A stretch of DNA of 60,357 nt from an uncultured Clostridia bacterium (lineage in GTDB: Bacteria > Bacillota > Clostridia > Oscillospirales > Acutalibacteraceae): NCBI GenBank assembly GCA_946184295.1, contig CAMHEZ010000013.1, forward strand, positions 1 to 60,357, read 5' to 3'. Below, one piece after another: positions 41,297-50,278 of the stretch (its first letter is position 1; the number at the start of each line of letters is the position of its first letter). The notes under the pieces are model-generated. The model saw only the letters and a program-made list of their open reading frames with translations. It made no database searches and was not told the DNA's origin. Made by a program: the position numbers and the translations under genes.

Positions 41297-43663
41297 TTAT
41301 TTCTTAAGCAGAATCTGAGCATTTTCCAGCTCAGGAACGATCTTGCCAAACACTACGTCCTGAATTTCGTTCATGGACAGCGTTCTGTCAGGTGAAGAGA
41401 AACCGAGACGCAGGGTGATACTGCTGATGACGCCATCATAAACGTCGGTCACCTTCACAGAATTGAGGAACTCGCCGCCGTTTGCCTTAATGATGCTTTC
41501 GATATCGCGGTAAGTGACGTTGGGGTCTCTGAGAATCGTCAGGTCAATGTCAATGCCCGGGAACTTGGACGGCTCGACAAAGTCAAGCTCCGCCTTTCCG
41601 ACGTTCATGAAGGTATCCATGTCAATTTCGGCGCAGACGATAGCAGCTTTCTTGTCGATCTTGATGGCCGTGAGCGGGTGCAGCGTGGAGATAAAGCCTA
41701 GCTTGGTGTCCTCTACCTTCACTTCCACGGTGTTGACCGGGTGTTGCCAGTTGTGGAAAGCGTCTACATGAGTAAACTGCACTGCCTTATGACGAAGATT
41801 GCCTACCATCAGCGAGAGCATGTCACGCAAACGGAAGAATAGCTCCTTTTCGGCACAGTCGCGGCTGAAAAGTACGATACCCAGCTTCTTTCGCTCGTTG
41901 CAGGTGCCGTCCTCGCGCAGACCGTCGATCACACGGGCAATTTCAAAGACGCCGTATTCGGTGCCGAAGGATTTGTTTTCATTGACCACGGTGAGCAGCG
42001 TGGGCACCATGCAATTGCGCAGTACGACATGATCGGGGTTGATAGAATTGAGCAGCTTCACATTGTCTTCCACATCAATATTCAGGTCGCCAAACTTTTT
42101 GGAATCCGCCCAGATGTAGGAGTGAATCTCGTGCAGCTTGAATTTTTCCACCAGCAAATCTTTGGCATAATATTCGTCGCTCTTGTTGATACTCTTGCGC
42201 ACGGGACGCAGCGGACTGAGCGTCGTGGTAATCTTGAAATTGTCGTAGCCGTAGATACGGGTGATTTCTTCAATGATATCCGCCTTGATCGTGACGTCCT
42301 TGGTGGCGCGCCAGGAGGGAACGGTCACATCAAAAGTGCTGCCCTCGTGCTTCACATCGAAACCCAGCGCGGTGAGGGTGTTAACGATCTGCTCGTCGGA
42401 AATTTCGATGCCGGTGTAACGGTCTACATAAGCTTTGTCGAAGGTCAGCTCAATGGTATCATACCGATGAACATAGCTGTCAGAGAGGGAAGAGACCACC
42501 TGCACGTTGGGGTCAATGTCCACGAGCAGCTTGAGGAAGCGTTCGATAGCCGTCACAGTGATCTCGGGGTCGATCATCTTCTCATAGCGCATACTGGCAT
42601 CAGTGCGTAAGCCAAGGCGCTGGGAGGATTTGCGGATGCACACGCCGTCGAAGTTGGCGGATTCAAGCAACAGGGAAGTGGTGTCGTCCTCGATTTCAGA
42701 GTCCAGACCGCCCATAATACCAGCAATAGCCACCGGCTCGCCCTTGGAGCAGATCATCAGCGTATTCTCGTCGATGTCGCGCTCGTTACCGTCGAGGGTC
42801 TTGAACGAGAATGGAGCGTCAAAGCGCTTGACTTCCACGCAGTCCACCTTGCGCCGGTCGAAGGCATGCATGGGCTGACCGACTTCCATCATGAGATAAT
42901 TGGTCAGATCGGCGAGCAGGTTGATGGCGCGGCTGCCGCAGTAGAAAAGACGAATGCGCATATTCACCGGGCTGACGTGCTGGGTCACGTTATCTACCTT
43001 CATACCGCTGTAACGGTAGCAGTGTTCCGTGTCCTGAATGTCGATGGCAACAGGGGGGAGGTCGGCATATACCGACGTGTCCACTTTCTCAATAGGCTTT
43101 AAGGGATTGCCGGTCAGTGCGGCAAATTCACGTGCAATACCGTAGTGTCCCCAAAGGTCAGGGCGGTTGGTGAGGGACTTGTTGTCTACCTCAAAAACGA
43201 TATCCTCGATGTCGTAGACCGATTTGAGATCGGTGCCAAGCGGAATATCGTCGGTGATTTCCATAATGCCGGAATGGTCGGCGCTGATGCCGAGTTCATG
43301 CTCGGAACAGCACATACCGTAGGAATCATAGCCTGCAATGGTGGCCTTGGTGATGGCAAAGCCGTTGACGCTGCCGCCTTCCTTGGCAAAGGCGACCTTC
43401 ATACCCTCGCGGACGTTGGGGGCGCCGCAGACGCAGTCATAGACCTTGTCTCCCGCATCTACCTTGAGCAGGTGGAGCTTCTTGGAATTGGGGTGATTTT
43501 CAATCGAAACAATCTGCGCGACAACAACCTTGCTGGTGTTCTCGCCGTAATGATATATTTCCTCGACTTCCGCCGTGGAAAGTGTAAATCTGTGAATCAG
43601 TGCGTCGATGTCGAAACCGTCCAGGTCAACGAAATCGCGGATCCAGTTCATTGATACCAGCAC
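41297..43663 (-). CDS. pheT: Phenylalanine-tRNA ligase beta subunit
   Basis: A 788-residue beta subunit. The N-terminal tRNA-binding (OB-fold) domain covers about 38-150 (VVVAQIVSIENHPNSKKLHLLKVDAG), followed by B3/B4 editing domain, B5 domain, the catalytic-like core and a C-terminal anticodon-binding FDX-ACB domain (FPGIDIDLTILRDPNVTY...SLRLGFSSPDRTL). The start is GTG at 43663, 7 nt after AGGAGGTA; the ATG at residue 5 would be a poorer fit. It follows pheS by 27 bp in the same operon. Confidence 0.97.
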   Translation of the reverse strand: MLVSMNWIRDFVDLDGFDIDALIHRFTLSTAEVEEIYHYGENTSKVVVAQIVSIENHPNSKKLHLLKVDAGDKVYDCVCGAPNVREGMKVAFAKEGGSVNGFAITKATIAGYDSYGMCCSEHELGISADHSGIMEITDDIPLGTDLKSVYDIEDIVFEVDNKSLTNRPDLWGHYGIAREFAALTGNPLKPIEKVDTSVYADLPPVAIDIQDTEHCYRYSGMKVDNVTQHVSPVNMRIRLFYCGSRAINLLADLTNYLMMEVGQPMHAFDRRKVDCVEVKRFDAPFSFKTLDGNERDIDENTLMICSKGEPVAIAGIMGGLDSEIEDDTTSLLLESANFDGVCIRKSSQRLGLRTDASMRYEKMIDPEITVTAIERFLKLLVDIDPNVQVVSSLSDSYVHRYDTIELTFDKAYVDRYTGIEISDEQIVNTLTALGFDVKHEGSTFDVTVPSWRATKDVTIKADIIEEITRIYGYDNFKITTTLSPLRPVRKSINKSDEYYAKDLLVEKFKLHEIHSYIWADSKKFGDLNIDVEDNVKLLNSINPDHVVLRNCMVPTLLTVVNENKSFGTEYGVFEIARVIDGLREDGTCNERKKLGIVLFSRDCAEKELFFRLRDMLSLMVGNLRHKAVQFTHVDAFHNWQHPVNTVEVKVEDTKLGFISTLHPLTAIKIDKKAAIVCAEIDMDTFMNVGKAELDFVEPSKFPGIDIDLTILRDPNVTYRDIESIIKANGGEFLNSVKVTDVYDGVISSITLRLGFSSPDRTLSMNEIQDVVFGKIVPELENAQILLKK

Positions 43664-43690
43664 AGTAGATTACCTCCTGAATGATAAAAA

Positions 43691-44719
43691 TTAAAGACTT
43701 TCAAACTGGGACAGTGCCTTGAGATTGCCGCTGTTAAAGGTGCGGATATCCTTGACGCCGTACTTCATCATAGCCAGTCGGGTCAACCCCAAACCGAAGG
43801 CGAAGCCGGTGTATTCCTCAGGGTCGATGCCACCGGCAGTGAGTACGTTGGGGTGAATCATGCCGCAAGGACAGAGCTCCAGCCAGCCAGAATTTTTGCA
43901 GGAGGGGCAGCCGGTGCCGCCGCAGACCTGACAGCTGATATCCAGCTCAAAGCCGGGTTCAACGAAGGGGAAGAAGCCGGGGCGCAAACGCACCTGCACA
44001 TCTCTCTGGAAGACTTCGGAAAGCATGGTCTTCATGAAGTAAATCAGGTTGGAGATGGAAATGTCCTTGTCGATCATGATGCCTTCCATCTGGAAGAAAG
44101 TGTTTTCGTGGCAGGCATCGATGGCCTCGTTGCGGAAACAGCGGCCGGGGAAGATGGCACGCAGAGGGGCACCGTACTTGCGCATGATGGCATTCTGTGC
44201 GGCGGAAGTGTGGGTTTTGAGCAGTTGGCCGTTGTCGAGATAGTAGGTATCCTGCATATCTCTGGCAGGGTGGTGCTTGGGAATGTTAAGGGCCTCAAAA
44301 CAGTGGTAATCGTCCACAATTTCATCGTAATCCTCAATGGTAAAGCCCATCGCCGCGAAGATGTCCTCCACCTCACGCTGAATCAGCGTGATAGGATGAT
44401 AGGAACCGGTTTCCACAGCGGACGGCATCGTCACATCATAGCTTTCCGCGCTGTTGATGAGCGCCTCCAGCTCCTTCTGCTCGATAGCGGCGGTGAGGTC
44501 GGTGAGCTTACCCTCGACTTCCTTTTTGAGCTGGTTGATCTTCTGGCCAAATTCTTTCTTCTGTTCGGCGGGAGCAGATTTCAGCTCCTTCATCAATTCA
44601 GCCACTTCACCCTTTTTGCCGAGAAACGCGACGCGCAGCTTTTCTACTGACGCGGAATCGGAAGCGTTCTTGGCAGCTTCAGTGAAATCTTCAATAATTT
44701 TAGCAATTTTTTTCTCCAT
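43691..44719 (-). CDS. pheS: Phenylalanine-tRNA ligase alpha subunit
   Basis: A 342-residue class II synthetase alpha subunit: N-terminal coiled coil (residues 1-90) and catalytic core with HPITLIQREVEDIF, LKTHTSAAQ, GRCFRNEAIDACHENTF (motif 2) and GLGLTRLAMMKYG (motif 3). FQMEGIMIDKD and FVEPGFELDI are also present. The ATG at 44719 has AGGAGGAA upstream; the longer ORF reaching 44863 is leader sequence. It is controlled by the T-box leader upstream. Confidence 0.97.
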   Translation of the reverse strand: MEKKIAKIIEDFTEAAKNASDSASVEKLRVAFLGKKGEVAELMKELKSAPAEQKKEFGQKINQLKKEVEGKLTDLTAAIEQKELEALINSAESYDVTMPSAVETGSYHPITLIQREVEDIFAAMGFTIEDYDEIVDDYHCFEALNIPKHHPARDMQDTYYLDNGQLLKTHTSAAQNAIMRKYGAPLRAIFPGRCFRNEAIDACHENTFFQMEGIMIDKDISISNLIYFMKTMLSEVFQRDVQVRLRPGFFPFVEPGFELDISCQVCGGTGCPSCKNSGWLELCPCGMIHPNVLTAGGIDPEEYTGFAFGLGLTRLAMMKYGVKDIRTFNSGNLKALSQFESL

Positions 44720-44769
44720 TACTGGATTCCTCCTTGTCATGACGGTCATACAGGCACAACGAAAAAAGA

Positions 44770-45089
44770 CGGCAAAAAAATAAAGACCCCGTCCCCATGG
44801 GACGAAATCTCGTTGAATATTTCGCGGTACCACCCAAATTTGCGCATTGACACACAGTGTCAATCTGCCTCATTGTCTCCCCATAACGCAGGAAAAAGCG
44901 GACTGCCCTCGCCGTACAAATTCTCCTTTGCCGCCGGGTCGAACAATCGGCTCAAGCATCGAAATTCACCGCCGCCTCACCCGAAAGATGTTCACAGCCC
45001 AAGACATCTTCTCTCTGAAACGGGTTACCCGAGGCGTTGACGGTTACTGAAATGCCATCTTTGCCGTTACACCTGTATTTGATTGCTTG
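44770..45089 (-). promoter_or_regulatory. T-box leader, phenylalanine-specific
   Basis: Reading the minus strand: stem I starts near 45060 with a loop-E half AGTA (45043-45046) and its partner GAA just before the specifier TTC (44961-44963), the Phe codon. The T-box core TGGGTGGTACCGCG is at 44824-44837. Downstream, CGTCCC/GGGACG (44789-44805 area) followed by a T-run forms the terminator. Uncharged tRNA-Phe should stabilise the antiterminator and raise pheST expression. Confidence 0.93.
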
Positions 45090-45095
45090 ATACTT

Positions 45096-45124
45096 ATTCT
45101 ATCATATGAAATCAAGAAAATCAA
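45096..45124 (-). promoter_or_regulatory. Promoter of the T-box leader and pheST
   Basis: On the minus strand TTGATT (45119-45124), 17 bp, TAGAAT (45096-45101). Confidence 0.7.
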
Positions 45125-45253
45125 GTGTTTTTCCTGTTGTTCATATTCATTTCAAAATAAAAACAACTAAAAAATACCCCCGCCAAATCAATCACAATCA
45201 ATGGGAACGAATCGACGGGGGTAGATTTTCATTTCAGCACAAACAACAAACGA

Positions 45254-45826
45254 TTATTTCTTTGCGGCGTTGTTGATCGCGTTGATCGCGGCCTGAGCAG
45301 CCATTTCCGCCTGAGCAGCCTGAGCAGCGGCTTTCTTGGCGAGCGCTTCCTTCGCAGCAGCTTCCTTCTTTGCCTTCTCTGCTTCCGCAACAGCGGCCAG
45401 TCTCTCTCTTTCAGCCTGCTCTGCCATCTTAATAGCTTCCTGCATCTGCTGCGCCTCCTGAAGCTTCTGAGTAGCAGCGAGCTTGGCAGCCTCGATAGCA
45501 GCCTTAACCTTAGCGGCAGCAACAGCCTCGGCTTCTACGGCCTTCTTCTCAAACACAACAGCAGCCTGCGATGTGGTATCGGCAACCTTCTTGGCAACCT
45601 TGGCTTCCTTGATCTTGTTGCGGGCGTTCTCGGCTTCCTCGTCCTCATAGGGAATCGGCAAAACGATACGATCTTCCTCATCATCGTCAACGGTGATTTC
45701 CTTCACCTGTCTTGCTCTCATTTCGGCAAGAATGGCTTCCTCGTCCTCTTCCTCGTAGGGAATGGGGAGAACGATCGGCGGCAGATCTTCTTCTTCATCG
45801 TAGGTGTTTACAAAAAACTCAGACAT
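45254..45826 (-). CDS. Charged, alanine-rich coiled-coil protein with two LPIPYE motifs, unknown
   Basis: A 190-residue protein with two parts. The acidic N-terminus contains IVLPIPYE twice (residues 18-25 and 54-61), each followed by runs of Glu/Asp. The rest (about 65-190) is a helical Ala/Glu/Lys-rich coiled coil (KKVADTTSQAAVVFEKKAVE...AINAINNAAKK). No signal peptide or membrane helix is seen, so it is probably cytoplasmic. I know no family. It has its own promoter with a hairpin inside the spacer and no terminator before the T-box region. Composition bias may confuse searches. Confidence 0.7.
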   Translation of the reverse strand: MSEFFVNTYDEEEDLPPIVLPIPYEEEDEEAILAEMRARQVKEITVDDDEEDRIVLPIPYEDEEAENARNKIKEAKVAKKVADTTSQAAVVFEKKAVEAEAVAAAKVKAAIEAAKLAATQKLQEAQQMQEAIKMAEQAERERLAAVAEAEKAKKEAAAKEALAKKAAAQAAQAEMAAQAAINAINNAAKK

Positions 45827-45896
45827 GTTAGTGGCCTCCTATTGATATTGAGATACACGCGAATTGCCCCGCATGTATATCTAATTGTCTGCAAAT

Positions 45897-45925
45897 ATTC
45901 TATCACAAAACTAATTTTTGTGCAA
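45897..45925 (-). promoter_or_regulatory. Promoter of the coiled-coil gene with internal palindrome
   Basis: On the minus strand TTGCAC (45920-45925), 17 bp, TAGAAT (45897-45902). CACAAAA/TTTTGTG (45904-45922) forms an inverted repeat that covers most of the spacer and touches the -35. Confidence 0.65.
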
Positions 45926-46029
45926 TATTCATTTGACCAAATATGCAATTTTAGCTATTTGCACAATTACTAGCCGTCGGTTTCCAGAACAAATTAGAAA
46001 TATTGCACAAACATACAAAAGATAAAACA

Positions 46030-46063
46030 GTGCCGCCGTCATATTTTCATACAACAGCGGCAC
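46030..46063 (-). terminator. Terminator of the groESL operon
   Basis: GTGCCGC (46030-46036) pairs with GCGGCAC (46057-46063); on the minus strand the stem is followed by TGTTTTATC. Confidence 0.75.
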
Positions 46064-46114
46064 CGCATTTGTCAATTCTTGGAAATCAATCCCGGACGCT
46101 ACACCGTCTGCCGA

Positions 46115-47779
<1,665 letters not shown>

Positions 47780-47787
47780 TCACAAAA

Positions 47788-48072
47788 TTACTCGCAGACA
47801 GCGAGAATATCGCCCACACGAACGATGACGTACTCTTCGCCGTCCACCTTGACTTCGGTGCCCGCGTATTTGCTCATAAGCACCTTGTCGCCGGGTTTGA
47901 CGGTCATTTCCACCTTTTCGCCGTCCACGACGCCGCCCGGGCCAACCGAAATGACTTCGGCGATCTGGGGCTTCTCCTTGGAAGCGCTGGTGAGAATAAA
48001 GCCGGAAGCGGTGGTTTCCTCTGCCTCCACCATTTTGAGTACGACTCTGTCAGAAAGCGGTCTGATTGTCAT
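47788..48072 (-). CDS. groES: 10 kDa chaperonin GroES
   Basis: The 94-residue co-chaperonin: MTIRPLSDRVVLKMVEAEE, mobile-loop region TTASGFILT, and GDKVLMSKYAGTEVKVDGEEY. ATG 48072 follows GAAAGGAAG; the longer reading starting at 48096 is not needed. Confidence 0.97.
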   Translation of the reverse strand: MTIRPLSDRVVLKMVEAEETTASGFILTSASKEKPQIAEVISVGPGGVVDGEKVEMTVKPGDKVLMSKYAGTEVKVDGEEYVIVRVGDILAVCE

Positions 48073-48138
48073 AATAAAAATTCTTCCTTTCATCAATGCG
48101 GCACGTAAGCCGCACCATTATCAACAAGTTTCCGTGCG

Positions 48139-48165
48139 TTAGCACTCTCGTTCCCCGAGTGCTAA
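48139..48165 (-). promoter_or_regulatory. CIRCE operator (HrcA binding site)
   Basis: TTAGCACTC (48139-48147), 9-bp spacer, GAGTGCTAA (48157-48165): a perfect CIRCE element, between the groESL promoter and groES. HrcA, the cognate repressor, is not in this window. Confidence 0.98.
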
Positions 48166-48170
48166 ATAGT

Positions 48171-48198
48171 ATTATAACCCCTTTCCCAAAAAAATCAA
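48171..48198 (-). promoter_or_regulatory. Promoter of groESL
   Basis: On the minus strand TTGATT (48193-48198), 16 bp, TATAAT (48171-48176), directly upstream of CIRCE. Confidence 0.75.
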
Positions 48199-48360
48199 GT
48201 GTTTTTCGCGTGATTTTCCTGTGAATATGATATTTTACAATTTTTTCATAGAAATGCACGATTTTCGTCACACAAAAGCATATTCGAAAAGCAGCCGAAT
48301 GATTCCTGCACCGTCAGACAACCGTCTGTATGTCCAAAATGACCGACCGTATGAAATCGC

Positions 48361-48389
48361 TTGCAGCCCCAACGCCTATATGGTACAAT
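48361..48389 (+). promoter_or_regulatory. Promoter of the LytTR-DUF3021 operon
   Basis: TTGCAG (48361-48366), 17 bp, TACAAT (48384-48389), 24 bp before the TTG start of the LytTR gene. Confidence 0.6.
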
Positions 48390-48413
48390 GCAAAGCGAAA
48401 GGAGGCGGTAAGC

Positions 48414-48854
48414 TTGAAGGTCAACATTCAAATCGACAGTGGTTATGCGGAGCCGCTCGCGGTGATTCACACAGCGGAAATCACCGACGAGGTGAACGCT
48501 GCCGTTAAGAAGCTCTCGGATACATCGTCAGACATCATCACGGGATTCAGCGAGGACAATGCGGAAATACTCGACCCGAACGATATTTATCGGATTTACG
48601 CCGAACAACAGAAGGTGCTGGCGGTCACAGAAAAAGGTGTGTTTCAGATTCGCATGAGGCTTTATCAACTGGAAGAAAAACTGACGGGGCTGAAATTCGT
48701 GCGTATTTCCAATTCCGAGATGATCAATCTCAAAAAGACGGAGAAATTCGACCTGAGCATCGCGGGAACGATTCACGTCAAGCTGAAAAACGGCCAGTCA
48801 ACGTATGTGTCCCGGCGTTATGTGAGCAAAATCAAAGACATCTTGGGAATATGA
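48414..48854 (+). CDS. LytTR-domain transcriptional regulator
   Basis: A 146-residue protein with an N-terminal unknown part and a LytTR DNA-binding domain (about 45-146; IYRIYAEQQKVLAVTEKGVFQIR, FVRISNSEMINL, YVSRRYVSKIK). Regulators of this small size are encoded with a DUF3021 membrane partner that restrains them. The start is TTG at 48414, 8 nt after AAAGGAGG; no better ATG is available. The DUF3021 gene follows 12 bp later. Confidence 0.85.
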   Translation: MKVNIQIDSGYAEPLAVIHTAEITDEVNAAVKKLSDTSSDIITGFSEDNAEILDPNDIYRIYAEQQKVLAVTEKGVFQIRMRLYQLEEKLTGLKFVRISNSEMINLKKTEKFDLSIAGTIHVKLKNGQSTYVSRRYVSKIKDILGI

Positions 48855-48866
48855 AAGGACGGTATT

Positions 48867-49322
48867 ATGATGATGAAGAAAGCTATATTGAGAGGTTTGT
48901 TGGGTTTTCCCGTCGGTGTGACCATCGGCAACGCCATTACTATCGCAACATCTTTTGCGTTTGCTCCCAACGGCGGGTACAGCGCGGTGGTACCCGCGAT
49001 GGCGGAGATGTGCGGCAGTGAGATCGCGGCCGTCATGCTGCAATTTCTTCTGTGCGGTGTGATGGGCTTTGTCTTTGCGGCCATGTCAGTGATCTGGGAG
49101 AGCGAGAAGCTCAACCTTGCCGCCCAGAGCGCGGTTAATTTCGTGATCTCGGTCTGCACCATGATTCCGATCGCCTATGCCTGCCACTGGATGGAACACT
49201 CGCTTGAAGGCGTTCTGGAATATATCGGGGTATTCGCGGGCATCTACGCTTCCATCTGGGTGACAATGTATTTGACCTATCGCGCACGGTTGAAGGCTAT
49301 CAACGAGAAAATTCAGGGATAA
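48867..49322 (+). CDS. DUF3021 family membrane protein
   Basis: A 151-residue protein with four membrane helices (LLGFPVGVTIGNAITIATSF, IAAVMLQFLLCGVMGFVF, NFVISVCTMIPIAYAC, YIGVFAGIYASIWVTMYL). It matches DUF3021, the membrane half of LytTR regulatory pairs, which are thought to hold the LytTR protein inactive. Two or three ATG codons start it (48867, 48870, 48873). Confidence 0.85.
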   Translation: MMMKKAILRGLLGFPVGVTIGNAITIATSFAFAPNGGYSAVVPAMAEMCGSEIAAVMLQFLLCGVMGFVFAAMSVIWESEKLNLAAQSAVNFVISVCTMIPIAYACHWMEHSLEGVLEYIGVFAGIYASIWVTMYLTYRARLKAINEKIQG

Positions 49323-49345
49323 ATCGATATTGAAATGAAACAGGG

Positions 49346-49382
49346 GAGAGCCGTCATCTGCGGGTGGCGGCTCTCTTCTTTT
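49346..49382 (+). terminator. Terminator after the DUF3021 gene
   Basis: GAGAGCCG (49346-49353) pairs with CGGCTCTC (49368-49375), followed by TTCTTTT. Confidence 0.85.
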
Positions 49383-49469
49383 GCGCCGTCCGCAAAGCAC
49401 CCCGGCGCATTTGTCGAAAATTGACCGAATTTTACCCCAAAACCCCCGAAAATTCGCTTGATAAATCGC

Positions 49470-49498
49470 TTGACAAATACCGCCGGGATTGCTATAGT
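49470..49498 (+). promoter_or_regulatory. Promoter of pflA-pflB
   Basis: TTGACA (49470-49475), 17 bp, TATAGT (49493-49498), 37 bp before pflA. Confidence 0.85.
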
Positions 49499-49534
49499 GT
49501 AATCATAATGATAATATGAAAGGGCGTTGATGAG

Positions 49535-50278
49535 ATGGCGGAAGGAAGAATCCATTCCACCGAATCTTTCGGTTCGGTGGACGGCCCAGGGGTTCGTTTT
49601 GTCATCTTCGTGCAGGGCTGTTCGCTGCGCTGTCGGTACTGCCACAATCCCGACACATGGGACGCGCAGGGCGGCGAGTGGAAAACCGCCGATGAATTGC
49701 TGGACACCGCCGAGCGCTACCGCAGCTATTGGGGCAGCGAGGGCGGCATTACCGTAAGCGGGGGAGAGCCGCTGCTGCAAATCGACTTCCTGCTGGAACT
49801 GTTCCGCAAGGCCAGGCTGCGCGGCATTCACACCTGCGTGGATACCGCCGGTCAGCCCTTCACACGGAAGGAGCCTTTCTTCTCCGCGTTCCGGGAACTG
49901 TGCGACGTCACCGACCTTTTCATGGTGGACATCAAGCACATTGATGAAGCGGCGCATGTTAGGCTAACGGGCAAGACCAACCGGAATATCTTGGACATGC
50001 TGCGGTATCTCTCAGATATCGGTAAGCCGGTCTGGATTCGCCATGTGCTGGTACCGGGTATCACCGATGACGATGACGCGCTCAGACACACTGCGGATTT
50101 TATCCGCACGCTGGGCAACGTCGAAAAAGTCGAGGTGCTGCCCTATCATTCCTTCGGCGCATACAAATGGGATACCCTCGGCATTCCATACTCGCTGAAC
50201 GGCGTGGAACCGCCCACCAAGGAACGGGTGGAGAACGCGCAAAGAATTTTGGGAACGGAAAGGATTGGTTTAGAATGA
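49535..50278 (+). CDS. pflA: Pyruvate formate-lyase-activating enzyme
   Basis: A 247-residue radical SAM enzyme. The 4Fe-4S cysteines are Cys29, Cys33 and Cys36 in GCSLRCRYC (CxxxCxxC); [10 protein letters not shown] is the GGE motif for SAM. It installs the glycyl radical on pyruvate formate-lyase. Translation is coupled to pflB by a 4-base ATGA overlap. The order activase then lyase is reversed compared with E. coli. Confidence 0.95.
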   Translation: MAEGRIHSTESFGSVDGPGVRFVIFVQGCSLRCRYCHNPDTWDAQGGEWKTADELLDTAERYRSYWGSEGGITVSGGEPLLQIDFLLELFRKARLRGIHTCVDTAGQPFTRKEPFFSAFRELCDVTDLFMVDIKHIDEAAHVRLTGKTNRNILDMLRYLSDIGKPVWIRHVLVPGITDDDDALRHTADFIRTLGNVEKVEVLPYHSFGAYKWDTLGIPYSLNGVEPPTKERVENAQRILGTERIGLE

